From Streptomyces sp. NBC_00289 (GTDB lineage: Bacteria; Actinomycetota; Actinomycetes; Streptomycetales; Streptomycetaceae), in the NCBI RefSeq assembly GCF_041435115.1, contig NZ_CP108046.1, positions 4,030,001 to 4,094,000 of the forward strand: DNA of 64,000 bases, read 5' to 3'. Below, one piece after another: positions 22,734-31,855 of this stretch (the stretch's first letter is position 1; every line of letters begins with the position of its first letter). The translations under genes and the position numbers were made by a program. The notes beneath the pieces were generated by a model. The model was not told where the DNA came from and searched no databases. It saw only the letters and a list, made by a program, of their open reading frames with translations.

Positions 22734-24092
22734 ATGCGACTTCGGATACGAGGATCAGGCGTCCGCGGCGGCAGACGCACCGCCGCCTTCGCCGCCCTGA
22801 TGGCCCTCGCCCTCGCCGCCCCCGTCTCGGCCACGGCCACCAGCGCCACCGCCGACAGCGCCCGCGCCACGGCCCCGGGCTCCGACGGCATCCACCAGTA
22901 CGAGATCCACGTCGACCACAACTCCCGGGCCACCCGCACCGCCATCGCGCGGACCGGCGTGAGCGTGGACGAGGCCGACGAGGAGACGGTGGTCGTCTCC
23001 GGCCGCGCGGCGCAGATCGACGAACTCCGCCGACAGGGCTACGAGGTCGCGCCGCTCGGCGCCGCCCCGGACCGCTCCACGGCGGCGGACGACCTGCGTC
23101 TCTTCGACTTCCCGTCGGCCGACTCCAAGTACCACAACTACGCGGAGATGACCTCCGAGATCAGCACGCGGCTCGCGGCCTACCCGAACATCATGAGCCG
23201 GCGGGTGATCGGCACGTCGTACCAGGGCCGGGACATCGTCGCCATCAAGGTCAGCGACAACGTCGCCACCGACGAGAGCGAGCCGGAGGTCCTCCTCACC
23301 TTCCACCAGCACGCGCGCGAGCACATGACGGTGGAGATGGCCCTGTACCTGCTGCGGGAGCTGGGCGCGGGCTACGGCAGCGACTCACGCGTCACCAGCA
23401 TGGTCAACAGCCGCGAGATCTGGATCGTCCCCGACCTCAACCCGGACGGCGGCGAGTACGACATCGCGAGCGGCTCGTACCGCTCGTGGCGCAAGAACCG
23501 CCAGCCCAACTCCGGTTCCTCGTACGTCGGTACGGACCTCAACCGGAACTGGAACTACAAGTGGGGCTGCTGCGGCGGGTCCTCGGGCTCGACGTCCTCC
23601 GAGACCTACCGGGGCACCTCCGCCGAGTCCGCGCCCGAGGTGAAGGTGGTCTCCGACTTCGTGCGCGGCCGGGTCGTCGGCGGGAAGCAGCAGATCACCG
23701 CGGGCATCGACTTCCACACCTACAGCGAACTGGTGTTGTGGCCGTTCGGGTACACCTACTCCGACACGGCCACGGGGATGACGGCGGACGACTACAACGC
23801 CTTCAAGACCGTCGGGCAGAAGATGGCCGCGAGCAACGGGTACACGGCCGAGCAGTCGAGCGACCTGTACATCACCGACGGGTCGATCGACGACTATCTG
23901 TGGGGCACGCAGAAGATCTTCGACTACACCTTCGAGATGTATCCGTCGTCCAGTTCGGGGGGTGGGTTCTACCCGCCCGACGAGGTCATCGAGCGGGAGA
24001 CCTCCCGGAACCGGGATGCGGTGCTGCAGTTGCTGGAGAACGCGGACTGCATGTACCGGTCCATCGGGAAGGCCGCCCAGTACTGCGCGTAG
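22734..24092 (+). CDS. Secreted M14 zinc carboxypeptidase
   Basis: 452 residues; ATG 22734 with AAGGAG five bases before. A signal peptide (1 to about 35) and a propeptide (to about 120) precede the M14 catalytic domain. Zinc ligands are His193 and Glu196 in HQHAREH and a third His in [12 protein letters not shown] (about 327). The catalytic Glu lies in DYTFEMYP near 402, and [15 protein letters not shown] gives the substrate-binding Arg. The CC pair in KWGCCGG and a C-terminal pair are likely disulfides. It should trim C-terminal residues from peptides outside the cell, as the Streptomyces griseus carboxypeptidase SG/T type does. Confidence 0.92.
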   Translation: MRLRIRGSGVRGGRRTAAFAALMALALAAPVSATATSATADSARATAPGSDGIHQYEIHVDHNSRATRTAIARTGVSVDEADEETVVVSGRAAQIDELRRQGYEVAPLGAAPDRSTAADDLRLFDFPSADSKYHNYAEMTSEISTRLAAYPNIMSRRVIGTSYQGRDIVAIKVSDNVATDESEPEVLLTFHQHAREHMTVEMALYLLRELGAGYGSDSRVTSMVNSREIWIVPDLNPDGGEYDIASGSYRSWRKNRQPNSGSSYVGTDLNRNWNYKWGCCGGSSGSTSSETYRGTSAESAPEVKVVSDFVRGRVVGGKQQITAGIDFHTYSELVLWPFGYTYSDTATGMTADDYNAFKTVGQKMAASNGYTAEQSSDLYITDGSIDDYLWGTQKIFDYTFEMYPSSSSGGGFYPPDEVIERETSRNRDAVLQLLENADCMYRSIGKAAQYCA

Positions 24093-24126
24093 GCGTGGCG
24101 GCGTGTGGGGAGCTGCGGGCCGGTGG

Positions 24127-24275
24127 TGGCTGGTCGCGCAGTTCCCCGCGCCCCTCAAACCGCGGGGCGACAGGTTGCCAGGCAACCGCGACACCGTCGT
24201 GGCTGGTCGCGCAGTTCCCCGCGCCTCTTCGAGTGCGGGTTCGCTGTCGCTGGGCGCGCCGTTCCTCGTGTCCCT
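24127..24275. repeat. Copies of a common streptomycete intergenic repeat
   Basis: Two almost identical copies of a tggctggtcgcgcagttccc element continuing cgcgcccct (24127-24155 and 24200-24228) and a degenerate third (about 24249-24275) lie in direct orientation between the convergent carboxypeptidase and the acidic hypothetical gene. This element is familiar from many Streptomyces intergenic regions, often as half of a palindrome near gene ends. Here the inverted partner is absent. Confidence 0.75.
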
Positions 24276-24876
24276 AGTCGGCGTCCTCCGCCGGGGTTTC
24301 CTCGGCGTCGTCCGCCCGGGTTTCCTCGGCGTCGTCCTCGAAGTAGGTGTCCAATACCTCGTCCAACTGGGCTTCCCACTCGCCGAAGCGGCTTCTGGCC
24401 GTCGCCTCGATCTCGATCGGGTACCAGCGGCGGTCGGGGGTGTGGACCGTGATGGTGAACCGCTTGCCGAAGCGGGGGGACTCCGTCTCGACGGCGCCGA
24501 TCTCGTCCCAGCGGAACTCGCACCGCTCCTCGTCCAGGCTGAGGCGGACGCCTCTGGCGTCGGCGACGATCTTCGCCCGGCGGTCGGAGGCCTCGAAGAC
24601 GGGGCCCTCGGTGCCCTCCTCGGCCCCGGAGTCCTCCGGCTCCTCGGACTCCCCGGTCCCGTCGGGCTTTTCGGCCGCCTCCTTCGACAAGGACGTCTTC
24701 CCGGAGTCCTCGTCCTCGGCGTCCTCCGGCTCGGCCTTGTCCGGCTGGGCGGACGCGGGGGAGGTGAGCCCGGGGATGAATGCCGGGTCGAATCCGGCGC
24801 CCTCCAGGGGCTGGCTGCTCGAACCTATGCGCTGCTCCACAGCGGGCAGTATGGTCGACGATCCTGTGCCGGGCAC
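24274..24876 (-). CDS. Acidic hypothetical protein with PH-like C-terminal domain
   Basis: 200 residues from GTG 24876 (GGGGG-type ribosome site). Residues about 40-90 are an acidic, Pro/Ser/Glu-rich stretch. About 93-175 form a compact domain (AKIVADARGVRLSLDEERCEFRW, IGAVETESPRFGKRFTITVHT, RRWYPIEIEA) with the strand order of small PH-like or YokE-like domains. A second acidic repeat (DDAEETRADDAEETPAEDAD) ends the protein. No catalytic motif is seen. It follows the permease gene by 29 bp and could share its transcript. Confidence 0.75.
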   Translation of the reverse strand: MPGTGSSTILPAVEQRIGSSSQPLEGAGFDPAFIPGLTSPASAQPDKAEPEDAEDEDSGKTSLSKEAAEKPDGTGESEEPEDSGAEEGTEGPVFEASDRRAKIVADARGVRLSLDEERCEFRWDEIGAVETESPRFGKRFTITVHTPDRRWYPIEIEATARSRFGEWEAQLDEVLDTYFEDDAEETRADDAEETPAEDAD

Positions 24877-24905
24877 AGCCAGCCCCCAACTTCGTTATCA
24901 GACGC

Positions 24906-26384
24906 CTACACGAACAGGCTCAACACGGCCGCCATCACGAACCCCCCGACCGACAGCACGCTCTCCAGCACGGTCCACGTCTTGAGGGTGTCCCGCTCGC
25001 TGATGCCGAAGTACTTGGCGACCATCCAGAAGCCGCCGTCGTTGACGTGCGAGGCGAAGATCGAGCCGGCCGAGATGGCCATGATGACGAGGGCCACGAA
25101 GGCCTGGGAGTGGTCTCCCTCGGCGAGCAGGGGCGCCACGATGCCGGCCGTCGTGACGATCGCGACGGTCGCCGAGCCCTGGGCGACCCGCAGCACCAGG
25201 GAGATCAGGTAGGACAGGACGATCACCGGCAGACCGACGTCGTTGAAGGTGTCGGACAGTGCCTGGGCGACCCCGCTCGCCTTGAGGACGGCGCCGAAGA
25301 TCCCGCCCGCGCCGACCACCAGCAGGATGTTGCCGACCGGCTTGAGGGAGGCGGTCGAGACGGTCTCCAGCGACCTGCGCGACCAGCCGCGGCGGATGCC
25401 CAGCAGGTAGTAGGCGAGCACCAGGGCGATGGTCAGGGCCACGAACGGGTGGCCGAAGAACTCGATCACCGAGCGGCCGGTGGAGGGGTCGAGGGCGATC
25501 GAGGAGAAGGTGGCCGCGAGGATCAGGACCAGCGGCGTACCGATGATGCCGAGCACCATGCCGAGCGGTACCGGCTTCTCCCGGGGCTCGACGCCCGAGG
25601 CGCGCTGCTCGTCGATGACGGCCTGCTTGGCCTCGGCGGCCGCCTCGACCATGTCCTGCGGTACGGCGACGAAGAGGCGCCGGCCGATCCAGGCCGCGTA
25701 CACCCAGGCGGCCAGCACCGCTGGGATGCCGCAGACGACGCCCATGAGGATGACCCAGCCGAGTTCGACGTGCAGGAGTCCGGCGGCTGCCACCGGGCCG
25801 GGGTGCGGCGGCAGGAAGGCGTGGGTCATCGACAGGCCGGCGAGCAGCGGCAGGCAGTACAGCAGGATCGACTTGCCGGAGCGCTTGGCGGCCGCGTACA
25901 CGATCGGCGCGAGGACGAAGATGCCGACGTCGAAGAAGACCGGGATGCCGAAGATGAGGCCGGTGAGGCCCATGGCGAGCGGGGCGCGCTTCTCGCCGAA
26001 GAGGTTGAGCAGCCGGGACGCCAACACCTCGGCGCCGCCGCTGACTTCGAGGATCGCGCCGAGCATGGTGCCCAGGCCGATGATGATCGCGACATGGCCG
26101 AGGATGCCGCCCATGCCGGTCTCGATGGTGGAGACGGCGTCCGAGCGCTGGACCGTGCCGAAGAGTTCGGTGACGGACAGTCCGGCCATCAGGCCGACGG
26201 CTATGGAGACCGCGAGCAGCGCGACGAACGGCTGGAGTCTCACCTTGATGATCAGGAAGAGGAGGAGCGCTATGCCTATCGCGGCGACGGTCAGCAGTCC
26301 GGCCGTACCGTCGAGCAGGAGGAGCAGTCCTCCGGTGTGGGGTGGCGTTTGCGCGGGGGCGGCCGCGGCGAGTGGAAGGGACAT
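24906..26384 (-). CDS. gntP: GntP-family gluconate/sugar-acid permease
   Basis: 492 residues with about 12-14 hydrophobic segments. ATG 26384 has GAGGA eight bases upstream. The family landmarks GGILGHVAIIIGLGTMLGAILE, FLPPHPGPVAAAG and GAGGIFGAVLKASGV match gluconate:H+ symporters. GntP transporters import gluconate and related sugar or hydroxy acids. It lies 169 bp beyond ridA in the same direction and most likely supplies the substrate for the kinase, lyase and deacylase of this divergent cluster. The actual substrate is unknown; see the finding on oxidised amino sugars. Confidence 0.9.
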   Translation of the reverse strand: MSLPLAAAAPAQTPPHTGGLLLLLDGTAGLLTVAAIGIALLLFLIIKVRLQPFVALLAVSIAVGLMAGLSVTELFGTVQRSDAVSTIETGMGGILGHVAIIIGLGTMLGAILEVSGGAEVLASRLLNLFGEKRAPLAMGLTGLIFGIPVFFDVGIFVLAPIVYAAAKRSGKSILLYCLPLLAGLSMTHAFLPPHPGPVAAAGLLHVELGWVILMGVVCGIPAVLAAWVYAAWIGRRLFVAVPQDMVEAAAEAKQAVIDEQRASGVEPREKPVPLGMVLGIIGTPLVLILAATFSSIALDPSTGRSVIEFFGHPFVALTIALVLAYYLLGIRRGWSRRSLETVSTASLKPVGNILLVVGAGGIFGAVLKASGVAQALSDTFNDVGLPVIVLSYLISLVLRVAQGSATVAIVTTAGIVAPLLAEGDHSQAFVALVIMAISAGSIFASHVNDGGFWMVAKYFGISERDTLKTWTVLESVLSVGGFVMAAVLSLFV

Positions 26385-26553
26385 GCGGGGGTCCTCTGCT
26401 GGGGTGCATCGAGCTTTCGGGCAGGGCGGATCGCGGCCCGGCGCGCCGGGGAGAAGAGGGCGCGCCGGGCCGTACGGTGTGCGGGAGTTGGGGAGTCGCG
26501 GGGCGGGAGTCGCCGGGGCGTCAGCTCACGGGCGTCGGCTCACGGGCGGGCGG

Positions 26554-26964
26554 TCAGCCGAGGACGGCGAGCGCGTCGATCTCGATGAGGAGCCCCGCGG
26601 GCAGGCCGACGTAGACCGTCGTGCGCGCGGCGGGCGGCTGGGTGAGGCCCTGCTCCTCGAAGTACGTGTTGTAGAGGTCGTTCATCTCGGCGAAGTGGTC
26701 CACGTCGGTCAGGTAGACGCGGATCATCATCACGTCGTCCCAGCTCGCGCCGCCCTCTTCGAGGATCGCCTTGACGTTGGCGAGGGTCTGGAGGGTCTGC
26801 TCGCGCAGGGCCGGGCCTGCGGGCGTCGGCGGCCTGCCCGCCTCGGCGGGGAGGAAGCCGACCTGACCGGCGACCTGGAGGATGTTGCCCTTCCTCACGC
26901 CGTGCGAGAACTTCGCGGGCGGGGTGGTGTGGGTGCTGGGGGTGAGGGCGGTCTTCTCGGTCAT
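26554..26964 (-). CDS. ridA: RidA-family enamine/imine deaminase
   Basis: 136 residues; overlaps the IclR gene as ATGA. It has the Rid signature region RVYLTDVDHFAEMNDLYNTYF and the C-terminal ARTTVYVGLPAGLLIEIDALAVL, with the substrate-binding Arg retained (ARTTV). Rid proteins hydrolyse reactive 2-aminoacrylate-type intermediates released by PLP-dependent dehydratases. That fits the D-serine-dehydratase-like enzyme encoded on the other side of this cluster. It is probably the last gene of the kinase-regulator-rid unit before the permease. Confidence 0.93.
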   Translation of the reverse strand: MTEKTALTPSTHTTPPAKFSHGVRKGNILQVAGQVGFLPAEAGRPPTPAGPALREQTLQTLANVKAILEEGGASWDDVMMIRVYLTDVDHFAEMNDLYNTYFEEQGLTQPPAARTTVYVGLPAGLLIEIDALAVLG

Positions 26965-27764
26965 ACGGTGTCCCTGTCTGGGGGGTTTCTGTCGGGGGTG
27001 TCGCGGTCCGGGGCTGATACGGGGGTCCTGCCGGAGTACTCGCCGCTGATGGCGTCGGCGGTCCGGCGCACCAGCGGGAGCAGGGTGAGGAGTTCGTCGG
27101 CGGTGACGACGACGTTGGGCGCCGAGACCGACATCGCGGCGGTGACCCGGCCGTCGGCGCCGCGGATCGGCGCCGCGACACAGTTGATGGACTCCTCGTG
27201 GCCGCCGAGGTCGGTGGCCCAGCCCTGTTCGCGCACCTTCTCCAACTCCCGCAGAAAAGCGGGGGCGTTGGGTGTCGAACGGGCCGTGTACAGCGGGTAT
27301 TCGAGCTTCTCCGTGCGGAGGCGGCGCTCGGCTTCGGGCAGGTCCGCGAGGAGCAGCTTCGCGACGGCCGCGACGGTGATCGCCACCGGCTTCCCGATCC
27401 GCGAGTACATGCGCACGGGATAGCGGCTCTCGACCTTGTCGATGTAGAGGACCTCGTTCTCCTCCAGGACGGCGAGGTGCACGGTGTGGCCGCACTGCTC
27501 GTTGACGCGGACGAGGTGCGGGTGGGCGATCTCGCGGATGTCGAGGTTCTCCATCGCCTCCTGGGCGAGCGCGATGAGGCGGGCGCCGAGGCGGTAGCGC
27601 TGGTCGGACTGGCGGTAGACGAGGCCGTGCTCGTGGAGCGTGCGCAGCAGGCGCAGGGCCGTGGACTTGTGGACGCCGAGGCGGTCGGCGACCTGCCCGA
27701 GATCGGCGGGACCCTCGGCGAGCAGCGGCAGGATGCTGAGCGCGCGGTCGACGGTCTGACTCAT
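26961..27764 (-). CDS. IclR-family transcriptional regulator
   Basis: 267 residues from ATG 27764, overlapping the kinase stop as ATGA, with AGGAGG ten bases upstream. A winged helix (1 to about 62, VDRALSILPLLAEGPADLGQVADRLGVHKSTALRLLRTL) is followed by the IclR effector-binding domain (about 75-245, including the ESINCVAAPIRGADG motif). The C-terminus carries a D-R-D-T-P-type degenerate repeat. It presumably controls both arms of the cluster through the inverted repeats at 28895-28921 and senses a pathway metabolite. Confidence 0.92.
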   Translation of the reverse strand: MSQTVDRALSILPLLAEGPADLGQVADRLGVHKSTALRLLRTLHEHGLVYRQSDQRYRLGARLIALAQEAMENLDIREIAHPHLVRVNEQCGHTVHLAVLEENEVLYIDKVESRYPVRMYSRIGKPVAITVAAVAKLLLADLPEAERRLRTEKLEYPLYTARSTPNAPAFLRELEKVREQGWATDLGGHEESINCVAAPIRGADGRVTAAMSVSAPNVVVTADELLTLLPLVRRTADAISGEYSGRTPVSAPDRDTPDRNPPDRDTV

Positions 27765-28804
27765 GGCGTGCGTACCTCCTGATCGGCCCGGCCCGGTGCC
27801 TGTGTCCAGCCGGGACCGAGTCGAAGTCTCCCCCACGCGGTGTCGTCCAGGGCGACCAGGCGGTCGGCGTGGTCGCGGGCGGGGGGTGCGGCGAGGTCAC
27901 CGGGGACGGTGAGGGCGGCCGCGGCCGTGAGGTGGCCGTGCCGGAGGCGGTCGCGGGCGGGCAGTCCGCGCAGGGTGGCGGAGAGGAAACCGGCCGCGAA
28001 GGCGTCACCGGCGCCGACGGCGGCGACGACGTCGACGTGCGGAGCGGGAACGTGGATGACGTCGCCCCGGTCGAAGACGGTCGCGCCGCGTCCGCCCTGC
28101 TTGACAACGAGCACCTCGGGGTCGGGGAACGCGGCCCGGACGGCGTCGGCGCCCTCCAGCGCCCACACGTCCCGTGCCTCGTCCTCCCCCACGAACACCA
28201 GGTCGGCGCCGCGCGCCAGGTCCAGCAGCAGCTGCGGCCCGCTCCCGTCCTGCCACAGTCCGGGCCGGTGGTTGACGTCGAAGGAGACGAGCGGGCGGCC
28301 GGGGCGGGGTGCGGTCAGTTCGCGCATGAGGTCGGCGCAGTCCGCGGAGAGCGCCGCCGTGATGCCCGACAGGTGCAGCACCCGTCCGGCCCGCGCCGCC
28401 GCCATGTCGACGTTCCCGACCGTCATCGCGGAGGCCGCCGACCCGGCCCGGTAGTAGGCCACCTCGTGGGCGTCGGTGGCCCGGTCCCCCGCGGTACGGA
28501 AGTAGACGCCGGTCGGGCGCGACGCGTCGCGCGGCACGGAGGCGACGTCGACGCCGTACGCCCCGATCGTCTCGACCAGGTGGTCGCCGAACCCGTCGGC
28601 GCCCACCCGGCTCACCCAGCGCGCCGAGTGTCCCGCCGCGGCCAGTACGCAGGCCACGTTGGACTCGGCGCCGCCGATGGCACGCTCGAAGGAGGGGACG
28701 TCGGCGAGGCGGCCCGGGCGGGAGGGCAGGAAGGTGACCATGGACTCGCCGAGCGCGACGACGTCCACGACGTCGGGGGCGTTGCGGGGTCCGTCGGCGG
28801 TCAC
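27761..28804 (-). CDS. kdgK: PfkB-family sugar-acid kinase, 2-keto-3-deoxygluconate kinase-like
   Basis: 347 residues; GTG start at 28804. PfkB signatures are complete: IGGAESNVACVLAAAG near the N-terminus and GAGDAFAAGFLSATL with the catalytic Asp near the C-terminus. Two features point to KDG-type kinases: VAYYRAGSAASAM and FDVNHRPGLW. The expected reaction is ATP-dependent phosphorylation of 2-keto-3-deoxygluconate to KDPG. It heads the operon kinase-iclR-ridA and faces the lyase and deacylase genes across a 137-bp divergent region. KDPG aldolase is not in the window. Confidence 0.85.
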   Translation of the reverse strand: MTADGPRNAPDVVDVVALGESMVTFLPSRPGRLADVPSFERAIGGAESNVACVLAAAGHSARWVSRVGADGFGDHLVETIGAYGVDVASVPRDASRPTGVYFRTAGDRATDAHEVAYYRAGSAASAMTVGNVDMAAARAGRVLHLSGITAALSADCADLMRELTAPRPGRPLVSFDVNHRPGLWQDGSGPQLLLDLARGADLVFVGEDEARDVWALEGADAVRAAFPDPEVLVVKQGGRGATVFDRGDVIHVPAPHVDVVAAVGAGDAFAAGFLSATLRGLPARDRLRHGHLTAAAALTVPGDLAAPPARDHADRLVALDDTAWGRLRLGPGWTQAPGRADQEVRTP

Positions 28805-28894
28805 GCTTGTCGGGTCTCCTCGGCTCGGTACGGGTCGCGGCGGCTTCGTTGACCCCGTGCTGGCCGAGATGTTAGACAGCTGTAAGCGATATAC

Positions 28895-28921
28895 GCAATG
28901 GACGTTGCAGGGAACGCAACG
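28895..28921. promoter_or_regulatory. Overlapping inverted repeats, likely IclR operator
   Basis: CGTTGC-N7-GCAACG (28903-28921) is a perfect inverted repeat, and a GCAA at 28895-28898 forms a second palindrome with TTGC at 28905-28908. The three half-sites lie in the divergent region, about 20 bp before the lyase start. Their placement fits the local IclR regulator controlling both transcripts; binding is inferred. Confidence 0.6.
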
Positions 28922-28941
28922 CGCCAGATCAGGGAGGCTCC

Positions 28942-30219
28942 ATGGCCCGCGACACCGGCACCGAAGCCCTCGCGCGTCTCGCCGATGAACGCGTCGACCA
29001 CCGTTTCAAGGGTCTCCCGCCGGACGCCGACGGCCTGACCGTCGGCGAGCTGGCCGCCCAGCGGCGCAACCTGTTCACCGGCGGTTTCACGACCCCCGTC
29101 CTCGCGTTGTCCGCCGAGCGCCTGGAGCACAACCTGGCGCTGATGGAGACGTACGCGGCCCGGCACGGCCTCGCCTTCGCGCCGCACGGCAAAACCTCCA
29201 TGGCCCCGCAGCTGTTCCGGCGCCAGATCGAGCGGGGCGCCTGGGGCATCACGCTCGCGGTGCCGCACCAGGTCCGGGTGGCACGGGCGTTCGGCGTCCG
29301 GCGCGTGTTCCTGGCCAACGAACTCGTGGACCCGGCGGCCCTGCGCTGGATCTCCGCCGAGCTCGACGCCGACCCCGGCTTCCGGTTCGTCTGCTACGTC
29401 GACTCGGCGCGCGGGGTGGAGCTGATGGACGCGGTCCTGCGCGGCGCCACGCGCCCGCTGGACGTGGTGGTCGAGCTCGCCGCCGGGGAGGGCGCCCGCA
29501 CCGGGGTCCGCAGCGAGGCGGAGTGCGCGGCGGTCGCGGACGCGGTCGCCGCCACCGGCACCCTGCGCCTGGTCGGCGTGGCGGGCTACGAGGGCGAGGT
29601 CCCGCAGGCGGACCCGGAGCGCGTGCACACCTGGCTGCGGCGGCTCGTCGCGCTGGCCGCCGAGTTCGACAAGGCGGGGCGCTTCACGGGCCTGGAGGAG
29701 ATCGTGGTGAGCGCGGGCGGCAGCGCCTGGTTCGACGCGGTGGCCGACGTGTTCGCCGAGATTCCCGAACTCTCCGTGCCCGTACTGAAGTTGCTGCGTT
29801 CGGGCGCCTACGTCTCGCACGACGACGGCCACTACCGCAGGCTCACCCCCTTCACCCGCGTCCCCGAGGAGGGCGCCCTGGAGCCGGCCTTCCGGCTCTG
29901 GGCGCAGGTGGTGTCCCGGCCGTCCGCCGACCAGGCCTTCGTGAACGCGGGCAAGCGGGACGCGGCCCACGACCTGGACCTGCCCTTCGCCCAGGCGGTC
30001 CGCCGGGACGGCACCGAGCGCCCGGCCACCGGCATCTCGGTGACCGGTCTGTCCGACCAGCACGCCTGGCTGCGAACGGGCCCCGAGGCAGACCTCGAGG
30101 TCGGCGACTGGCTCGGCATGGGCCTGTCCCATCCCTGCACGTCCTTCGACAAGTGGCAGCTGATCCCGGTGGCCGAGGCGGACGGCACGGTCGTCGACTA
30201 CGTCCGCACGTTCTTCTAG
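28942..30219 (+). CDS. D-serine-dehydratase-like PLP enzyme (alanine racemase fold)
   Basis: 425 residues; ATG with GGGAGG upstream. This is the alanine-racemase-like N-terminal barrel of the DSD1/D-threonine-aldolase superfamily. The PLP lysine is Lys84 in APHGKTSMAP, and the zinc pair is His397/Cys399 in LSHPCTSFD, as in zinc-dependent D-serine dehydratases. It should remove ammonia from a D-configured 2-amino-3-hydroxy acid to give a 2-keto acid. D-glucosaminate would be one such substrate, giving 2-keto-3-deoxygluconate for the neighbouring kinase. It is followed at 10 bp by the deacylase, so the two are co-transcribed. Confidence 0.87.
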   Translation: MARDTGTEALARLADERVDHRFKGLPPDADGLTVGELAAQRRNLFTGGFTTPVLALSAERLEHNLALMETYAARHGLAFAPHGKTSMAPQLFRRQIERGAWGITLAVPHQVRVARAFGVRRVFLANELVDPAALRWISAELDADPGFRFVCYVDSARGVELMDAVLRGATRPLDVVVELAAGEGARTGVRSEAECAAVADAVAATGTLRLVGVAGYEGEVPQADPERVHTWLRRLVALAAEFDKAGRFTGLEEIVVSAGGSAWFDAVADVFAEIPELSVPVLKLLRSGAYVSHDDGHYRRLTPFTRVPEEGALEPAFRLWAQVVSRPSADQAFVNAGKRDAAHDLDLPFAQAVRRDGTERPATGISVTGLSDQHAWLRTGPEADLEVGDWLGMGLSHPCTSFDKWQLIPVAEADGTVVDYVRTFF

Positions 30220-30229
30220 GAGGCCCGAC

Positions 30230-31852
30230 GTGGAAGAGCTCGTCATCCGGGACGCGGACGTCGTGGACGGCTCCGGAGCCCCGTCCTACCGCGCCGACGT
30301 GGTCGTCGACGGCGGCCGGATCGTCGGCATCGTCCAGGAGGCCGCGGCGGCCGGCTGCCAGCGCCCCACAGCGCGCCGGGAGCTGGACGCGGAGGGCCTC
30401 GTCCTGGCCCCCGGCTTCGTCGACATGCACGCCCACAGCGACCTGGCCCTGCTGCGCGACCCGGACCACAGCGCGAAGGCGGCACAGGGCGTCACGCTCG
30501 AGGTGCTCGGCCAGGACGGGCTGTCGTACGCCCCGGTCGACGACCGTACGCTCGCCGAGGTGCGCCGGGCGATCACCGGCTGGAACGGGTACGGCGACGA
30601 CATCGACTTCGACTGGCGTTCGGTGGGCGAGTACCTGGACCGGCTGGACTCCGGTTTCGAGGGCCGGGGCATCGCGGTGAACGCCGCCTACCTCGTCCCC
30701 CAGGGCACGGTCCGCGCGCTCGCCCTCGGCTGGGAGGACCGCCCGGCCACGCCCCGGGAACTGGACCGGATGCGGCAGCTGGTCGCCGAGGGGCTGGAGC
30801 AGGGCGCGGTGGGCCTGTCCTCGGGGCTGACCTACACACCCGGCATGTACGCCGAGGACGCCGAACTCACCGAGCTGTGCCGGGTTGTCGCGCGGTACGG
30901 CGGCTACTACTGCCCCCACCACCGCTCCTACGGTGCCGGGGCGCTGGAGGCGTACGAGGAGATGGTGGACCTGGCCCGGGCGGCCGGCTGCCCGCTGCAC
31001 CTCGCCCACGCCACCATGAACTTCGGCGTGAACAAGGGCCGGGCACCCGAGCTGCTGTCGCTGCTGGACCGGGCACTGGCGGCCGGGGCCGACATCAGCC
31101 TCGACACCTACCCCTACACCCCCGGCTGCACCACGCTGGTGGCCCTGCTGCCGAGCTGGGCGAGCGAGGGCGGCCCCGCGGAGATCCTGCGCCGGCTCGC
31201 CGACGAGGAGAGCGCCGAGCGCGTCCGGCACGACCTGGAGGTCGTCGGCGCCGACGGCTGTCACGGTGTGCCCGTCGAGTGGGACACGATCGAGATCTCG
31301 GGTGTGACGGACCCCGCCCTCGGGGAGTTCGTCGGCCGTACGGTCCTGGAGTCGGCCCGGCTGCGCGGCGAGGCCCCCTGGCAGACCGCCCGTCACCTGC
31401 TGGTCGAGGACCGGCTCGGTCCGACGATCCTCCAGCACGTGGGCCACGAGGAGAACGTGCGGGCGATCATGCGGCACCCCGTCCACACCGGCGGCTCCGA
31501 CGGCATCCTCCAGGGCGCCAAGCCGCACCCGCGCGCGTACGGGACCTTCCCGCGCTACCTCGGCCACTACGTGCGGGAGTTGGGCCTGCTCTCCCTGGAG
31601 GAGTGCGTCGCCCACCTCACCTCGCGCCCCGCGGCCCGGCTGCGACTGCCGGACCGCGGGCTGGTCCGCGAGGGCTACAAGGCGGACCTCGTGCTGTTCG
31701 ACCCGGCCACGGTGGCGGCGGGCTCGACCTTCGAGAACCCACGGGTGCCGCCCACGGGCATCCCGCACGTCCTGGTCGACGGCCGTTTCGTCATCGAGGA
31801 CGGCCGTCGGACGGACGTACTGGCGGGACGCGCGGTGCGGAGGACTCCGTGA
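30230..31852 (+). CDS. D-aminoacylase / N-acyl-D-amino-acid deacylase
   Basis: 540 residues, GTG start with AGGAGG upstream. It belongs to the amidohydrolase superfamily: the metal-binding H67-A-H69 in DMHAHSDLALL, further His clusters HHRSYG and HLAHATMNFG, and the C-terminal GGSDGILQGAKPHPRAYGTFPRYL carrying the catalytic Asp. The family hydrolyses N-acyl-D-amino acids to the free amino acid, with zinc in the active site. Here it would feed the following lyase step with a D-amino or 2-amino-2-deoxy sugar acid. It converges with the protease gene, leaving only 3 bp between stops. Confidence 0.9.
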   Translation: MEELVIRDADVVDGSGAPSYRADVVVDGGRIVGIVQEAAAAGCQRPTARRELDAEGLVLAPGFVDMHAHSDLALLRDPDHSAKAAQGVTLEVLGQDGLSYAPVDDRTLAEVRRAITGWNGYGDDIDFDWRSVGEYLDRLDSGFEGRGIAVNAAYLVPQGTVRALALGWEDRPATPRELDRMRQLVAEGLEQGAVGLSSGLTYTPGMYAEDAELTELCRVVARYGGYYCPHHRSYGAGALEAYEEMVDLARAAGCPLHLAHATMNFGVNKGRAPELLSLLDRALAAGADISLDTYPYTPGCTTLVALLPSWASEGGPAEILRRLADEESAERVRHDLEVVGADGCHGVPVEWDTIEISGVTDPALGEFVGRTVLESARLRGEAPWQTARHLLVEDRLGPTILQHVGHEENVRAIMRHPVHTGGSDGILQGAKPHPRAYGTFPRYLGHYVRELGLLSLEECVAHLTSRPAARLRLPDRGLVREGYKADLVLFDPATVAAGSTFENPRVPPTGIPHVLVDGRFVIEDGRRTDVLAGRAVRRTP

Positions 31853-31855
31853 CCC

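Noticed and set aside
24127-24275. Insertion-sequence or attachment-site remnant
   Set aside because: The repeated element matches a common streptomycete intergenic repeat; no transposase, terminal repeats or target duplication.
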